From: Solobacterium sp.
GTDB taxonomy: Bacteria > Bacillota_I > Bacilli_A > Erysipelotrichales > Erysipelotrichaceae
Assembly (NCBI GenBank): GCA_017543005.1
Contig: JAFWEA010000315.1
Span: 1-5,539, forward strand
Direction of reading: 5' to 3'
DNA: 5,539 nucleotides
The position numbers were made by a program, and so were the translations under genes. Every line of letters starts with the position of its first letter. The stretch's first letter is position 1. Positions 1-5,539 of the stretch are shown here, piece by piece. A model generated the notes under the pieces. It was given only the letters and a program-made list of their open reading frames with translations, ran no database searches and had not been told where the DNA came from.

Positions 1-495
1 ACCCCGGGCGTACATGTGCCGGATATGTTCAGCAAGTGCCGCCGGCTGCAGGCCGAGCACGGACTGTCGCTGATCCTGATCGACTATATCCAGCTGGTGA
101 CCGGATCTTCCGGCCGCAGCGACTACAGCCGCCAGCAGGAAGTATCCGATATTTCCCGGAGCCTGAAGGCCCTGGCGCGTGAACTGGAAGTGCCGGTCAT
201 TGCCCTTTCCCAGCTGAGCCGTAACGTGGAACAGCGGGAAGGCAAGAAGCCGATGCTGTCAGACCTGCGTGAATCCGGCGCCATCGAGCAGGATGCCGAC
301 CTGGTCATGCTGCTGTACCGGGATGCCTACTACAACGAAGAAGCGAAAAAACTGGCAGATGAAACCGGCACGGAACTGCTGGAAATCAATGTTGCCAAAC
401 ACCGTAACGGTGCTACCAGAAAATTCAACGTGGTCTTTGAAGCAGCGACCAATGCCCTCATGAATCTGGAGAGTGAAGGCGGTCAGCAGGGATGA
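1..495 (+). CDS. dnaB: Replicative DNA helicase DnaB, C-terminal part (5' truncated by window)
   Basis: This is the last 164 codons of the hexameric replicative helicase (called DnaC in Bacillus), which unwinds DNA ahead of the replisome using ATP. The frame is open from base 1, so the gene begins upstream; the GTG at 16 is an internal valine codon. The RecA-like ATPase core is visible. The Walker B segment LILIDYIQL has its Asp at fragment residue 28. The next strand reads PVIALSQLSRNVEQR (about 65-79), followed by LSDLRESGAIEQDADLVMLL (about 86-105) and the late KHRNGATRKF motif. All are typical of DnaB, and no disruption is seen. The short acidic/Gly/Gln tail ends in a TGA that overlaps the next ATG by four bases (ATGA), so the two genes are probably co-transcribed and translationally coupled. 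The identification is firm; only the N-terminal domain and Walker A are out of view. Confidence 0.96.
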   Translation, partial: TPGVHVPDMFSKCRRLQAEHGLSLILIDYIQLVTGSSGRSDYSRQQEVSDISRSLKALARELEVPVIALSQLSRNVEQREGKKPMLSDLRESGAIEQDADLVMLLYRDAYYNEEAKKLADETGTELLEINVAKHRNGATRKFNVVFEAATNALMNLESEGGQQG

Positions 496-2021
496 AGATA
501 AAGAAACAGGTAAAAACATATATGATTCTGGCTGCCGGGCTGGTCTTTTCCACCGCCCTGGTGGTCTTTTCCCCGTTCTCCGGCCGGAACTATGAAGTGT
601 TTGCCGGCGGGGTCAACGAGCGGGAGAGCAGTGTTCTGAAACAGGAGATCCTGACAACCGAGAGCACCCCGGTGGAAGTGCATAAGATCTATAACCAGGG
701 GGAACTGCTCGGGGTCATCAATGACGAGAAGAAACTGAACGATTTCCTCGCGCAGATCTATGTGGAAAACTATCAGGAAGACTTCCCGGATTCAGCTGTA
801 TCACTAGGCAAGGATATCTATGTGTCGGATGAGATGAGCTATTTCACCTATGAAGACATCGATGATGAGATCATGACCTATCTGAAGCAGAACGGGCTGT
901 TTACCATCCGGGCCGTATCGGTTGAATTCTCCGATACCAACGGCATCTATGCCGAGATTTTCGTCAAGGATGAAGAAACCTACGAAGCGGCCATGCAGGA
1001 ATATCTTTCCTGTTTCATTGATCCTTCGGAACTGGCCCTGCTGAACAGCGGGCAGAAGACGCCGGAACTGCATACCTACGGCAGCCGTTCCACCGGCATT
1101 TCCATTTCCCAGACGATCACCGTGCAGGAAGCCTATGCGGCCCCGGAAGAAATCATGCGGACTTCGGATGAAGTGCTGGAATATCTGGAATACGGCGGCA
1201 GCACCGAGAAGCAGTACTATACGGTGCAGAAATACGATACAGTCGCCGGTGTCGGCGCCAAGAACTACGGTCTTTCCGCCACCCAGGTCATGAACATCAA
1301 CCGGGACAAGATCAGCAGTGTCGACCAGGTGCTCAGTGAAGGCGAAGTGCTGTGCGTTACCTACTTCAGTTCACCGATCGATATCGTGGTGACCCGGGAG
1401 AGCATGCGCAAGGAAGTCATCTATCCGCAGACTGTCTATGCGGAGAACCCGGAACTGCGCAAGGGTGTCTCAGAGCTGCGCCAGAGCGGTGTCAACGGCT
1501 CCAAGAACTCCCTGTATTCCGAGCGCTGGATCAACGGTGTGCTGATGTCCGGTACACTGATCAGCAGTGTGGATACGCTGCAGCCGGTCAATGAAATCAT
1601 CGACGTGGGCACCATGGAAATCCCGGGCTACGGTACCGGAACCTTCCGCTGGCCGGTTGACAATCCGATTATTTCCTGCGGCTGGGGCTGCTACTGGGGC
1701 CACCGGGCCATCGACGTGCAGAACTCGTATAACCACTGGGACAAGGTCTATGCGGCTGACCGCGGTATTATCGAGATCAACAGTTACAACGGGGTCAACG
1801 GCAACTATGTTGTCATCAACCACAATAACGGGTTTGAGACCTATTACGGACATATGAAGGAACCGAGCCCGCTGACAGTGGGCACGGCTGTTGACAAGGG
1901 TGATGTCATCGGCAATATCGGCATGACAGGTCTGGCGACCGGACCGCATGTGCACTTCTTCATTATTGAAAACGGGGAGCGCAGGAATCCGTGCAACGGG
2001 TTCCTCGACTGCGGCTACTGA
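492..2021 (+). CDS. Secreted LysM–G5–M23 peptidoglycan metallopeptidase
   Basis: This 509-residue protein is predicted to be an exported murein hydrolase that cuts peptide cross-bridges or stems of peptidoglycan. Residues 1-30 are Lys-rich then hydrophobic, a signal peptide or anchor, with a possible cleavage site after VFA (residue 38). Residues about 60-225 form a divergent N-terminal region with two similar stretches (around 66-90 and 145-175), as is common ahead of LysM in clostridial M23 proteins. A LysM-like domain spans about 242-292 (YYTVQKYDTV…), and a G5 domain about 297-375, ending in VNEIIDVGT. The M23 (LytM/peptidase_M23) domain spans about 384-497. Its zinc and catalytic residues are intact: H404 and D408 in HRAID, H454 in YYGHM, and H486/H488 in GPHVHF. 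The ATG overlaps the dnaB stop, and no strong ribosome binding site precedes it, so coupling is likely. The gene sits where walRK would be expected in Bacillus. Domain calls are confident; the exact substrate is unknown. Confidence 0.92.
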   Translation: MKIKKQVKTYMILAAGLVFSTALVVFSPFSGRNYEVFAGGVNERESSVLKQEILTTESTPVEVHKIYNQGELLGVINDEKKLNDFLAQIYVENYQEDFPDSAVSLGKDIYVSDEMSYFTYEDIDDEIMTYLKQNGLFTIRAVSVEFSDTNGIYAEIFVKDEETYEAAMQEYLSCFIDPSELALLNSGQKTPELHTYGSRSTGISISQTITVQEAYAAPEEIMRTSDEVLEYLEYGGSTEKQYYTVQKYDTVAGVGAKNYGLSATQVMNINRDKISSVDQVLSEGEVLCVTYFSSPIDIVVTRESMRKEVIYPQTVYAENPELRKGVSELRQSGVNGSKNSLYSERWINGVLMSGTLISSVDTLQPVNEIIDVGTMEIPGYGTGTFRWPVDNPIISCGWGCYWGHRAIDVQNSYNHWDKVYAADRGIIEINSYNGVNGNYVVINHNNGFETYYGHMKEPSPLTVGTAVDKGDVIGNIGMTGLATGPHVHFFIIENGERRNPCNGFLDCGY

Positions 2022-2851
2022 TGAAGTTTGCCCTGCTGGCCAGCGGTTCGAAAGGGAACTGCTTTGTTCTGGAAGATGAACATCTGCAGATCATGATCGA
2101 CTGCGGCACGACAAAACGATATCTCACCGGCTGTTTCAATACCCTAGGCATCAACGTGTCCGGCATGGATGCGGTCCTGATCACCCATGACCATTCCGAT
2201 CACATCTCACAGCTGAAACTGACCGAACCGCTGCCGGTGTATTCCCCGGTGCCATTGGGGACCCGGAAGATCATTCCGGTCATCCCGGAACAGCGGTTCC
2301 AGCTGCAGCACATGACCGTCACACCGCTGGCAATGTCGCATGACGCGCCGCATACGGTCGGCTATGTGCTGGAGACGTGGCAGGAGAAACTGGTCTACAT
2401 TACCGATACCGGCTATGTCCGGCAGGCGTATCTGCCGCTGCTGAGAGGCGCGGACCATATCATTCTTGAAAGCAACCATGACGTCGAGATGCTGATGGAG
2501 ACCAGCCGGCCGTATTATCTGAAGATGCGGATCGCTTCCGACAGCGGCCACCTCAGCAATGAGGCCTGTGCCGACATCCTCGATGCCATTGTGACAGAGA
2601 AAACAAAAACGATCTTCCTGGCCCATATCAGCCAGGAAGCCAATACCCGGGAAAAGGCCCTGAAGACAACGCTGGCCAGGCTGAAGGAACGTCATGCCGG
2701 CCATCTCAATCCGCACCTGATCCTCAGTGCCGCCGGGCAGTATGAAATACTGAAGGGAGGAGACTGGCATGAAACGTTGGGTTACGGCAGCTGTGGCTGT
2801 GCTCCTGGTCTGGAATGTGCTTCTGACCGCGGCTCTGCTGGGTCAGACTGA
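2021..2851 (+). CDS. walJ: WalJ/YycJ-family metallo-beta-lactamase-fold hydrolase
   Basis: This 276-residue cytoplasmic hydrolase belongs to the YycJ/VicX/WalJ branch of the metallo-beta-lactamase fold, which is linked in other Firmicutes to cell-wall control and to DNA-processing nuclease activity. The N-terminus MKFALLASGSKGNCFVLE is typical. Metal ligands are visible in THDHSDH (H56, H58, D60, H61), at H107 in the SHD motif, and D129 in TDTG. Family motifs LESNHD (150-154), GHLSNE (176-181) and LAHIS (200-204, H202) follow. The ATG shares its A with the upstream TGA (TGATG). An in-frame GTG at 1991 lies inside the M23 gene and is not needed. The last roughly 28 residues, from about W249, are Gly/Cys-rich, unlike the family, and overlap the downstream gene by 83 bases. 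They look like a run-on past a lost stop codon. The family call is firm; the precise biochemical role is inferred. Confidence 0.92.
   Translation: MKFALLASGSKGNCFVLEDEHLQIMIDCGTTKRYLTGCFNTLGINVSGMDAVLITHDHSDHISQLKLTEPLPVYSPVPLGTRKIIPVIPEQRFQLQHMTVTPLAMSHDAPHTVGYVLETWQEKLVYITDTGYVRQAYLPLLRGADHIILESNHDVEMLMETSRPYYLKMRIASDSGHLSNEACADILDAIVTEKTKTIFLAHISQEANTREKALKTTLARLKERHAGHLNPHLILSAAGQYEILKGGDWHETLGYGSCGCAPGLECASDRGSAGSD
2753..2761 (+). promoter_or_regulatory. Strong ribosome binding site inside the 3' end of walJ
   Basis: The purine run AAGGGAGGA lies 7 bases before the ATG at 2769 and is the strongest ribosome binding site in the first cluster. It supports 2769 as the true start of the HtrA-like gene despite the long overlap with walJ, in whose frame it encodes Lys-Gly-Gly. 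Confidence 0.8.
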
Positions 2852-3833
2852 TCAGCATGTGGACAACAGCGGTGTGACCGTGATCAACCACACGATCAAC
2901 GGCTATACAACTGATGTTACGGAAGTTCTGAGTGATGTCCGGTCTTCCCTGGTGACGGTCCGGATCACGGAGGACGAATTTGAGGATGCCTTTTCCGGCG
3001 TCATCTATGAAGTCAGAGAGGACGGCTGTTATATTCTGACAACCGCGTCGCTGGTGCGGGAAAATGCCGTCTGTTCCGTCCGCTTTGACAGCGGCATCGA
3101 ACTGACCGGCGAGATCATCGGCCGGGATGTGCTGACCGACATCGCCCTGATCCGCACCCATCCGGACTTTGAAGTAAAACCGGTGACCTCCGGGGATGCC
3201 CGCTACGTGCAGGCCGGGGAATACGGGGTGCTGGCCGGCAGCCGCAGTCCGGAATCCCAGAGCGGCCCGATGAGCTTCGGCATTATTTCCCTGCCCGCCC
3301 AGACCCTGCGGCGTTCCTATGACCCGGATGATGAATGGATCCTGTCGGTGTTCCATACCGACGCGGTCATGAATCATGAATTGGCCGGCGGCTTGCTGCT
3401 GAATCTCAGCGGCGACATGATCGGCATGGTCTCCGGCACATTGAGCAACGCGGTCTCCGGCATGACCTGCGCGGTTTCCTGCGAGGAGATCGGCCTGGTG
3501 GTCGGGGAGATGCTCCAGGACGGGACAGTCAGCCGCGGGTATCTCGGCCTGACCGGACGCAATGTCAGTGACCTGGAAGTCTATCAGAAGAGCAGCATGA
3601 ACATCACCCTGGATCAGACCGCCGGCGTGCTGGTCACCTATGTGGAGCCGGGTTCACCGGCAGCCCATGCCGGATTGCTGGTCGGTGATATCCTGACGGC
3701 CGTCAATGAAGACACCGTCAGTGACATGAGTGATCTGCGCCGTTTCCTCTACAGTGTCAATCCCGGTGATGCGGTAACCCTGCAGATCAGCCGCCAGGGG
3801 CAGGCGGAAACCATGGAAGCGGTGCTGCGATGA
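2769..3833 (+). CDS. Membrane-anchored HtrA/DegP-like protein with PDZ domain, probable pseudoprotease
   Basis: This 354-residue protein has the layout of bacterial HtrA (S1C) proteins: an N-terminal membrane segment (about residues 4-24), a short linker, a trypsin-like domain (about 50-250) and one PDZ domain (about 255-350, starting RGYLGL). HtrA proteins normally degrade or hold misfolded envelope proteins. Alignment by eye to the three catalytic motifs shows two losses. The TNxHVV motif reads TTASLV, putting Ser94 in place of His. Asp124 is kept in VLTDIAL. The GNSGGP motif reads ELAGGL, putting Ala206 in place of the nucleophile Ser. The surrounding DAVMN and GDMIGMV segments keep the fold signature. 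The frame is intact with normal codon use, so this looks like a maintained non-catalytic protein, perhaps a PDZ adaptor or chaperone, rather than a decaying gene. It occupies the htrA (yycK) position downstream of walJ. Its TGA overlaps the rlmH start (ATGA). Confidence 0.88.
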   Translation: MKRWVTAAVAVLLVWNVLLTAALLGQTDQHVDNSGVTVINHTINGYTTDVTEVLSDVRSSLVTVRITEDEFEDAFSGVIYEVREDGCYILTTASLVRENAVCSVRFDSGIELTGEIIGRDVLTDIALIRTHPDFEVKPVTSGDARYVQAGEYGVLAGSRSPESQSGPMSFGIISLPAQTLRRSYDPDDEWILSVFHTDAVMNHELAGGLLLNLSGDMIGMVSGTLSNAVSGMTCAVSCEEIGLVVGEMLQDGTVSRGYLGLTGRNVSDLEVYQKSSMNITLDQTAGVLVTYVEPGSPAAHAGLLVGDILTAVNEDTVSDMSDLRRFLYSVNPGDAVTLQISRQGQAETMEAVLR

Positions 3834-4306
3834 TCCGCATCCTGGCCTGCGGCAAGGTCCGCGACAGCTGGCTGCGCAGCGGCATAGAGGAATATGTCAA
3901 GCGGATCCGGCCCTACGATAAACTCGAAATCGAAGAGGTAGCCGACGAAAAAGCCCCCGAAAGCAACTCCCCGGCGGAGAACCGCCAGGTGATTGCGGCG
4001 GAAGGGGAACGGCTGCTGAAAAAAATAAAGCCCCAGGACTATGTCATCCTGCTGGATCTGGCCGGCAAAACGCTGGATTCCGTCGGCCTGGCCGATTATC
4101 TGGATGATCTGAAGACGCATGGGCACAGCCAGATCGACTTTGTCATCGGCGGCTCCCTCGGGGTCAGTCCTGAGCTCATCCGGCGGGCGGATTTCCGCTG
4201 GAAACTGTCGGACAACACATTTCCGCATCAACTCTGCCGGCTGCTGGTCCTTGAACAGATCTACCGGGCCTGCCGGATTCAGAATCATGAGCCTTATCAT
4301 AAATAA
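3830..4306 (+). CDS. rlmH: 23S rRNA (pseudouridine-1915 N3)-methyltransferase RlmH
   Basis: RlmH is a small SPOUT-class methyltransferase that uses S-adenosylmethionine to methylate the pseudouridine at position 1915 (E. coli numbering) in helix 69 of 23S rRNA, acting on assembled ribosomes. The 158-residue length matches the family. The N-terminus MIRILACGKV and the EYVKRIRPYDKLEIEEV and ADEKAPE segments are characteristic. The SAM-binding knot contains FVIGGSLG (104-111), then LSDNTFPHQL (126-135). The expected EQIYRACRI and terminal PYHK are present. The family usually has Met where Asn129 lies, a minor change. The start overlaps the stop of the HtrA-like gene by four bases, and rlmH closes the cluster, matching the walJ–htrA–rlmH order known in other Firmicutes. 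Confidence 0.97.
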   Translation: MIRILACGKVRDSWLRSGIEEYVKRIRPYDKLEIEEVADEKAPESNSPAENRQVIAAEGERLLKKIKPQDYVILLDLAGKTLDSVGLADYLDDLKTHGHSQIDFVIGGSLGVSPELIRRADFRWKLSDNTFPHQLCRLLVLEQIYRACRIQNHEPYHK

Positions 4307-4307
4307 A

Positions 4308-4321
4308 CGTAAGGGCTTACA
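4308..4321 (+). promoter_or_regulatory. Possible cre-like palindrome upstream of ptsH
   Basis: CGTAAGGGCTTACA matches the catabolite-responsive element consensus TGWAARCGYTWNCW at 12 of 14 positions by eye, with perfect GTAAG/CTTAC arms. The mismatches are the first base and the C of the highly conserved central CG. It ends 9 bases before the proposed -35, so CcpA with Ser46-phosphorylated HPr could act here. The central mismatch keeps confidence low. Confidence 0.3.
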
Positions 4322-4330
4322 TAGTTTTTC

Positions 4331-4359
4331 TTGTAACTTAGATGGCAATCAACTAAAAT
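4331..4359 (+). promoter_or_regulatory. Predicted housekeeping-sigma promoter for ptsH
   Basis: TTGTAA (4331-4336) and TAAAAT (4354-4359) are separated by exactly 17 bases, a good match to -35 TTGACA and -10 TATAAT. It lies in the only markedly AT-rich gap of the window (4307-4389), between rlmH and ptsH, and would start transcription near 4366. A ribosome binding site GGGAGG (4373-4378) follows. Confidence 0.65.
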
Positions 4360-4389
4360 AAATAATGACAATGGGAGGTGTTTTGACCT

Positions 4390-4656
4390 ATGAAAGAGAT
4401 TTCGGTTACTGTCGTTGATCCGGTTGGTCTGCACGCTCGCCCTGCTACAGTTGCAGTCAATGCCGCAAGCAAATTCAAATGCGACGTCACGATTGCCTAT
4501 ATGGGTCGTACTGTTAATATGAAATCGATTATGGGTGTCATGTCTCTTGGCATTCCGACTCAGTCTGATATTACGATTAAATGCAACGGTGATGACGAAG
4601 CTGATGCGATCAGTGCTATTGAAGATGTGCTTCGCATGCAAAAGGTGATCGGCTGA
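4390..4656 (+). CDS. ptsH: Phosphocarrier protein HPr of the PTS
   Basis: HPr is the small cytoplasmic carrier that takes phosphate from PEP via Enzyme I and passes it to the sugar-specific EIIA components. The 88-residue length is normal. The active-site histidine is His15 in GLHARPAT. The regulatory site is Ser46 in NMKSIMGVMSLGI, which HPr kinase phosphorylates in Gram-positive bacteria so that HPr can act as CcpA corepressor. The gene has its own promoter and a GGAGG ribosome binding site 11 bases upstream, and is followed at once by an intrinsic terminator. Codons are rich in T-ending forms (GTT, GCT, CGT, GGT), unlike the C/G-ending codons of the neighbours, consistent with very high expression. 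Enzyme I (ptsI) does not follow, so the usual ptsHI pair is split here. Confidence 0.98.
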   Translation: MKEISVTVVDPVGLHARPATVAVNAASKFKCDVTIAYMGRTVNMKSIMGVMSLGIPTQSDITIKCNGDDEADAISAIEDVLRMQKVIG

Positions 4657-4674
4657 TCCGGTTGTTCAACAAGC

Positions 4675-4701
4675 GAAGATGTATGAACATCTTCTTTTTT
4701 T
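4675..4701 (+). terminator. Rho-independent terminator after ptsH
   Basis: The arms GAAGATGT (4675-4682) and ACATCTTC (4687-4694) form a perfect 8-bp stem with a 4-base ATGA loop, followed by seven T residues (4695-4701). It starts 18 bases after the ptsH stop. The next gene's ribosome binding site begins at the base after the T-run. Confidence 0.9.
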
Positions 4702-4710
4702 AAGGAGGGG
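4702..4710 (+). promoter_or_regulatory. Strong ribosome binding site of the phosphoglucomutase gene, abutting the terminator
   Basis: AAGGAGGGG lies 5 bases before the ATG at 4716 (7 bases counted from AAGGAGG). It fixes the start. No promoter can fit between the terminator and this site, so transcription must come through the terminator or from a promoter within or before ptsH. Confidence 0.8.
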
Positions 4711-4715
4711 AACTT

Positions 4716-5539
4716 ATGAGTGCAAAAGAAAATTACGAACGGTGGCTTAAGAGCCCATATCTGGATGAGAGCCTGCGGCAGGAAATGGCCGGCATGAGCG
4801 AGCAGGAGATTACCGACGCGTTCTACACGAACATCAAATTCGGTACGGCCGGCATGCGCGGTGTTATGGGGGCAGGGACAAACCGGCTGAATATCCATAC
4901 GATCCGCAAGGCAACCGAAGGCTTTGCCCGCTATATCGAAAAGAACGGGGCAGAGGCCTGCAAGGCCGGTGTGGCCATCGGTTATGACAACCGGTATCAT
5001 TCCCGGGAATTCGCGTTTGATACAGCCGCGGTGCTGGCCCGCCATGGCATTGTGTCCTATGTTTTCGACAGCCTGCGGCCGACCCCGGAGCTGTCCTTTG
5101 CGGTGCGCTATCACCATTGCTTCGGCGGCGTCATGATTACGGCTTCGCACAATCCCAAGCAGTACAACGGATACAAGCTCTATGATGCCGAAGGCTGCCA
5201 GCTGGTCCCGGCCCTGGCGGATGCGGTGACGGCGGAAGTCAATGCGATTGAAGATGAACTGGCAGTTCCGGCAGATATTACCGAAGAACAGAAGCAGCTC
5301 ATCCACATCATTGCCGAAGAGACCGACAAGGCCTACTTTGATGCGGTCAAGTCCATCCAGCTGAATCCGGATGTACCGCGCAATGTGAAGATCGTCTTCT
5401 CGCCGGAGCACGGCACTTCGAACATCCCGGTCCGCACCATCCTGAAAGACTGCGGCTACGAAGTGATCCCGGTCCTGGAACAGTGTGATCCGCTGCCGGA
5501 TTTTGCCAACACTCCGACCCCGAACCCGGAACAGGAAGG
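4716..5539 (+). CDS. pgcA: Phosphoglucomutase / phospho-sugar mutase (3' truncated by window)
   Basis: These are the first 274 codons of an alpha-D-phosphohexomutase, most likely the PgcA type, which interconverts glucose 1-phosphate and glucose 6-phosphate and so supplies UDP-glucose for envelope glycans. The family usually has about 570 residues, so roughly half is visible. The N-terminal pattern YERWLKS…FYTNIKFGTAGMRG (FGTAGMRG at 42-49) with GAGTNRLN (52-59) is typical of PgcA. The catalytic phosphoserine is Ser144 in MITASHNPKQYNGYK. The second domain has begun (KIVFSPEHGTSN). The metal-binding DGD loop lies beyond the window. The frame stays open to the last base. The first codons are A-rich, and later ones return to the G+C-rich style of the first cluster. 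A phosphomannomutase or phosphopentomutase specificity cannot be excluded. Confidence 0.93.
   Translation, partial: MSAKENYERWLKSPYLDESLRQEMAGMSEQEITDAFYTNIKFGTAGMRGVMGAGTNRLNIHTIRKATEGFARYIEKNGAEACKAGVAIGYDNRYHSREFAFDTAAVLARHGIVSYVFDSLRPTPELSFAVRYHHCFGGVMITASHNPKQYNGYKLYDAEGCQLVPALADAVTAEVNAIEDELAVPADITEEQKQLIHIIAEETDKAYFDAVKSIQLNPDVPRNVKIVFSPEHGTSNIPVRTILKDCGYEVIPVLEQCDPLPDFANTPTPNPEQE

Noticed and set aside
1991..2020. Upstream in-frame GTG start for walJ
   Set aside because: It would add ten residues that lie inside the M23 gene and precede the characteristic WalJ N-terminus; the ATG at 2021 fits the family and the TGATG junction.
2207..2770. Minus-strand open frame (187 codons) opposite walJ
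   Set aside because: The plus strand carries the complete metal-binding motifs of WalJ; the opposite frame has no recognisable domain.
2724..3377. Minus-strand open frame (217 codons) opposite the HtrA-like gene
   Set aside because: It mirrors the codon bias of the plus-strand gene, has no family motif and no convincing ribosome binding site.
4290..4329. Possible terminator at the end of rlmH: a 7-bp stem with one bulge (4290-4296 with 4310-4317) and five T residues
   Set aside because: The loop is 13 bases, the stem is bulged and contains the rlmH stop in its loop, and the T-run starts 7 bases after the stem. This is too weak to call, and the right arm overlaps the cre-like palindrome.
4662..4690. 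Possible promoter for pgcA overlapping the ptsH terminator (TTGTTC with TATGAA or GAACAT)
   Set aside because: With 17-base spacing the -10 is poor (GAACAT), and the better -10 has a 14-base spacer. The terminator explains the sequence better.
4560..5411. Long minus-strand open frame (283 codons) opposite ptsH and pgcA
   Set aside because: It lies across two well-recognised plus-strand genes, the intergenic terminator and the pgcA start. It shows no recognisable motif and is explained by the G+C-rich codon bias of pgcA.

Overview
The window looks like chromosomal core-genome DNA from a Gram-positive bacterium of the Bacillota. The clues are the order dnaB – (cell-wall gene) – walJ/yycJ – htrA-like – rlmH, which resembles the dnaC…yycJ–htrA–rlmH end of the yyc/wal locus in Bacillus and relatives, and an HPr with the regulatory Ser46 region of Gram-positive HPr. 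Most genes are G+C-rich with C or G at the wobble position. A moderately G+C-rich member of the Erysipelotrichia would fit, but that placement is an inference from general knowledge and was not tested. I see no mobile element, CRISPR array, tRNA or rRNA.

Region 1 (1-4306) is one tight plus-strand gene cluster in which every junction overlaps. It holds the 3' end of the replicative helicase gene dnaB, a secreted LysM–G5–M23 peptidoglycan hydrolase, a WalJ/YycJ-type metallo-beta-lactamase-fold hydrolase, a membrane-anchored HtrA-like protein with a PDZ domain, and the 23S rRNA methyltransferase gene rlmH. Three junctions are ATGA or TGATG overlaps. The walJ/htrA junction overlaps by 83 bases, which suggests a lost walJ stop codon. 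The walRK two-component genes and yycHI, which lie between the helicase gene and walJ in Bacillus, are absent here, and the M23 gene occupies that place.

Region 2 (4307-4701) is a separate transcription unit: an AT-rich promoter region with a possible cre-like palindrome, ptsH (HPr), and a strong intrinsic terminator. ptsH uses codons quite unlike its neighbours, as expected for a very highly expressed gene.

Region 3 (4702-5539) starts with a strong ribosome binding site directly against the terminator T-run and holds the first half of a phosphoglucomutase (pgcA type) that runs off the window.

The cluster joins DNA replication, wall remodelling, envelope stress functions and ribosome maturation, followed by sugar transport and sugar-phosphate metabolism. 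The most notable observation is that the HtrA-like protein has lost the catalytic His and Ser but kept the Asp, the membrane anchor and the PDZ domain, so it is probably a pseudoprotease. I found no convincing evidence of an entirely new system.
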